NCBI RefSeq assembly: GCF_048773025.1
Contig: NC_133566.1
Location: forward strand, 18,385,001 to 18,449,000
Direction: 5' to 3'
Source of the DNA: Camelus bactrianus
Lineage: Eukaryota > Chordata > Mammalia > Artiodactyla > Camelidae
DNA: 64,000 nucleotides
Shown: positions 60,373-64,000 of the stretch, piece by piece
Layout: every line of letters starts with the position of its first letter
Numbering within the stretch: the stretch's first letter is position 1
Program-made: the position numbers and the translations under genes
Notes under the pieces: model-generated
Database searches by the model: none
What the model was told of the DNA's origin: nothing
Seen by the model: the letters and a program-made list of their open reading frames with translations, nothing else

Positions 60373-60720
60373 ATAACAGCACTGATGATTACAGTTCTGT
60401 GGAGACCTCACCATGTCAGCTCCTCCCCTCCAGCTCGGCAGAGGAAACAAAGCCAGGGCACCCCCTAAGCTGGCTGAAGAGGCCCAACAACCCCACTCAG
60501 GGAAGAGCAGGCACACTCACCTGACCAGGCTCCACACTGCTGGCACCAACCTGGGCAGGTGCCGAAACTGTGCCCCACTTCCTCCCCCTCCACGTCCCCA
60601 CCCGAAGCACCAAGGAGGCAGCCCGGGAACATACCTGTGCCCCACTTCCTCTCCCACCTCCACGGCCCTCCCCTGCCCCCCACCCGACCGGAGCATCCAG
60701 CAGACAGCCTGGGAACATAC

Positions 60721-60781
60721 CTATTCGCTGCACAGCGTGGACAATTGTAGAACCGCTTCCAATTCCCAGCACTTGGTTATT
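60721..60781 (-). CDS. RPIA: RPIA exon 2
   Basis: 61 bp: NNQVLGIGSGSTIVHAVQRI plus one base of the next Ala codon, with acceptor TTGACAG and donor GTATGT. GIGSGST is the phosphate-binding loop at the N-terminal side of RpiA enzymes. It is identical to human by recall. Exon 1 (start codon, about 95 codons) is not in the window. Confidence 0.97.
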
Positions 60782-63700
60782 CTGTCAAGACAGGGGGAGA
60801 AAAACACAAAACGTATTAATACCATATCCTACTCCCTCTTCAGCCCACTTCCTAGAGCTATAAATTAGGCACGGCAATTCACCAACACCAGTGCAAGGCG
60901 GGGACTGTGCCCACAGGCACATAATCACTGAACCTCAGAGCTGCACTTTATCCTGGGGCCCAGCCACAATTTATCAGCAGAGCCCCCCTCCTTTCATCCC
61001 TGACTGTGGCATCACCATTTCCTCCTGGTAAAAGATCAACTGAGGCACATTACAAACTCTAGGAGTTTATTTGAGCAAAAATCAATTTGAATCGGGCAGC
61101 ATCCAATCTAGCAGATAGAAAGGAGCTCAGGAGCTGTACAAAATGAAAGACTTTTATAGCAAGAAGAGGGCGGTAACGAGGAAGTTACACCAGGCAAAAA
61201 AGCACGTTGGTTACTGTAAGGTTACTTCCCTTTAGGGGATGACAGGCATCTACCAGGGAATCGACCTAAGTGCGCTGGTCAGGCCACTCTGATCGACTGG
61301 GTTAAGATTCCATTTCTGGTAGAGACAAAAGGGTAACAAATAAGCATCAGTCTGCTGACGGGGGCTTAGCAGGAGCGACTCCACCTTGGCTCTGTTGTTT
61401 TTAACACTCCCTACATCCTATTACACAAAGGCTTACAACACTCAGCAACTTAAGTCAGCCTCACAGAAACGGTCTGTAGATAAACACTGAAAGATTCCTG
61501 GCCAACCCCAGGGTGGGGCAATCAGAAAGGAGAGACCCTAGAAAAAGACAGAGCCTAGATGTACACTACGAGCAGAAAACAGAGGTTTCTGGCTTCAGTG
61601 ACTTTTCACACAAGTTTAAAATCTAGAAGGCAGGGGACTGACTACCGTCCCCTTCAAGTTGGTGGCATCAGAAGGAACCTCAGAGACACATCAAGGCTAT
61701 CATCCAGAGCCCCACCAAAGCCAACAGAAGAGGGGGGAGGCTGAAGTAACCTCCAGACAGCAAATCACAGCGGCGCTGTCCAACCGGCCCCAACGGGCCC
61801 TCACTTTGCAGGCGCCTGCTTCGGAGAGTACGGGAAGAGGGCGAAGGCTTGGTTGAGAACATGAAAGAGCCTTCATCTGCCACGGGAAGGACTTACTAGA
61901 CGGAGAACAGTCCATGAGTAGAAAGAACAAGACACAGGCGTCAGACTACTGAGCCTGCCATCTCAAGAAAAGGGGAAGGCACTCCGGAGTGGACCAGGGG
62001 CGGAGTTGGGCCCCAGTCAAGGTCAGTTAGACCACAAACAGCAAAACAAGGTCAGGGTACAAGCAGCCAGGAACTCGTGTGGGGCTGGCTCCTAAGCAAC
62101 TTCCTGGGAGTGAGCTCCCACCCACTGAGGGCAAAACAGCTACAAACCCATGCACTAAGCATCTACCAAGGAGATTTATAAATGTTAATGTAAGTCAAAC
62201 CTCACAACAACCCCTTGTGCCCTCAAGGCCCATTACCCTACTTTAGAGATAAATTCAACACCCGAAGGAAAAATTTAAGACTTAGAAAGAGCAAAAGAGA
62301 GGATTAGATACCCTTTCAATAAAATGCTGGAGTCCACAGGCATTAGCTGATCCTACAGGGTGTGTGCCTTTGCAAATTCTTGTCCACAGAAATGCAAATT
62401 GTGTTCTGAGAGATCCAACTGCTACCCTATAGCTCTTGGAAATTTATCTTGTTTTTTTTTTTTTTTTAACATTTTTTTAATCTTAGAAATTTATCTTAAC
62501 ACTCCTTCACTGCATACAGTTTTATGGTTTTTGGTTTTTCCTGTGAACTGGTTAGAACATCTTTTCCAGTTCCCTCAATCATTTAATAAGTTAAACAAAA
62601 TCTCTAATACATATTTATTTTACAAATATCTTGAGTTTACCTTTAAAAAGAAAATCATTGTTCAACAATGTCAATTACCCCCCTACACAACCTCACTTTG
62701 AACAAGCAACTTCAGGAAGTTCAATTTGCTGAAACATCATTTCATTTTGAATTTCTTAGAATTCCAGCAACTAATTAACAATGAAGCCCACAGTGAAACT
62801 TCCTTTGTGGAGAGCTGCTGCCAACACCCCGGGACGAAGGCCACAGGAGTACCCAAGGCCAGCCCGTGGGCCCCACAGCTGATATGGCCCTTCTCCAAGT
62901 AAGACTACATCTCAGAGGAGAAAAGACTGGAAAGAATGACTAACAGGTGGACGGAGTTACAAAAAAGAACAAATCAAATGCTAATGTCCCCTGCCTACAG
63001 AGACAACCCCTGTGTTCCTGGCCTGATGGAAATCTCTTTTACTAGCTCAAAGTTCCAAAGACACCAAAAAACACCAAGGGGCCTTAAAACAGAGCCTCTG
63101 CCAGGCCAGCAGTCCACCTGCAATGATGTCCTCAAGAAGGTAATGCATCAAGTAGCCACTTAGCTACCTCGGCAAACCTCAACAGCAAGGCCTTCAAGAA
63201 CAGTAAATGGTGTATCACAACCCAAAAACATGCAAAACAGCTGAATATCAGAAAATGTAAAAATCTTCAAGTAACAAGAAAATGTCTTGACTAGGTAGGT
63301 TCAACCTGATCTTCACAGCTGACCTAAGGCTGAGCGCTCCAGCTATACAGTAATTCAACAGCCAGATTCCTCATTACCCAGCTCTGCCATGTCACCCAGC
63401 AGGCAGGTGGCACACAGATGAACTTGGGTGAGTCACACAAGCTCTGTGCAAGCCTTCTCCCAGGGGCCTGCCAGGCCCAAAGCTCTTCAACCATGTGGTC
63501 CTGCTACCCTGGAACCAAATGACTGGCCAAGAATCAGTATCCCAGCCAAAGGCAGAGGTGGCCCAGCAGTAGAAGGCCGTCAAGCAGGCTCTACTGGAGA
63601 AGCAGGCCTCTCCTAATGGGCAATACTAAACCACGGGTCATTCGTGCAACATCACAACTTCGCTCACCTGGTCCAGTGAGGTAACCTTGGAAACACCTCT

Positions 63701-64000
63701 TCTGTTGACCAACTGGAAACACTGCCCACCAACTTCTTCAAGCTAAGCCAGCCAAAGACCAAAGCCTAGGCTCCAAAGAGAACCTTCCAGAGAGCATGGC
63801 TCTGCATGGTGCCTCATCCTGCTTGACTATGCTCCCGGAGACAGGCAGATCTGAGTCCAGAGTGGCTACTCAGAGGGTTCAGCTGAGAACTCTTCAAGTT
63901 TTCCAACCACCCAGACATGGAAGTGGTCACCACACTGGAACACCAATGGGCTAGGAAATGGAAACCCTAGAACCCAGAGATCCACTCCACCAATAACCAG
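60782..64000 (-). other. RPIA intron 1 (partial)
   Basis: At least 3.2 kb of intron 1 to the window edge. Contains a probable LTR-like repeat near 61050-61420 and MIR/L2-like remnants (for example 62150-62290). No CpG island or exon 1 is visible, so the promoter lies further on. Confidence 0.65.
61050..61420 (-). mobile_element. Possible endogenous retrovirus LTR fragment
   Basis: 'ctaggagtttatttgagcaaaaatcaatttgaatcgggcagc' recalls the end of an ERV-type LTR in reverse orientation. Family not identified; fossil, no genes seen. Confidence 0.4.

Larger units (their letters stand above)
58686..60720 (-). other. RPIA intron 2
   Basis: About 2.0 kb with a MIR copy and an (AC)n tract. No other gene seen. 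Confidence 0.75.

Noticed and set aside
60413-60868. Open frames of 90-151 codons around RPIA exon 2
   Set aside because: They run through splice sites or lie on the opposite strand; only 60721-60781 is real coding sequence.

Overview
The window is mammalian genomic DNA, almost certainly from a camelid (camel, llama or alpaca). Seven copies of a tRNA-derived SINE with the text 'tagctcagtggtagagcgc...ggttcaatccccagtacctcc' match the Vic-1 type SINE of camelids, and many truncated LINE-1 3' ends have the artiodactyl/camelid form. The species cannot be fixed from this sequence alone.

Left part (about 2.8-7.8 kb): the 3' end of the immunoglobulin kappa light-chain locus, on the + strand. There are five germline IGKJ segments, each with an upstream 23-bp-spacer recombination signal, and one decayed J relic between J4 and J5. 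The J-C intron carries a GC-rich island ending in a CACAGTG heptamer (the likely intron RSS), an AT-rich matrix-attachment-like stretch, and the intronic kappa enhancer. The single IGKC exon and its poly(A) signals follow. There is no V gene in the window.

Middle part (7.8-39.3 kb): no protein-coding gene was found. Three regulatory or recombination landmarks stand out among ordinary repeats. They are the 3' kappa enhancer core with its PU.1/IRF composite site (about 14.65 kb), the kappa deleting element (KDE, RS in mouse) with a Jk-type RSS at 29.25 kb, and a near-consensus CTCF motif at 30.2 kb. The rest is MIR, L2, old and young L1, Vic-1 SINE, ERVL-MaLR solo LTRs and microsatellites.

Right part (39.3-64 kb): RPIA (ribose-5-phosphate isomerase A) on the - strand, convergent with IGKC. 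Eight coding exons (2 to 9) are intact in frame with canonical splice sites. They encode 215 residues, which fits the human gene if exon 1 (about 95 codons, promoter, start codon) lies beyond position 64000. The order IGKJ-IGKC-3'Ek-KDE-RPIA matches the human locus.

How it works together: a Vk gene joins one J by V(D)J recombination and RNA splicing joins J to IGKC, under the intronic and 3' enhancers. A kappa allele can be shut off when KDE recombines with a Vk or with the intron heptamer, deleting IGKC and its enhancers but sparing RPIA. The main oddities are Leu for Phe in the J1 FGxG motif, a J5 last base that would make Trp instead of Arg at the J-C junction, a degenerate J2 heptamer, loss of the kE3 E-box in the intronic enhancer, and a (CA)n tract beside KDE.
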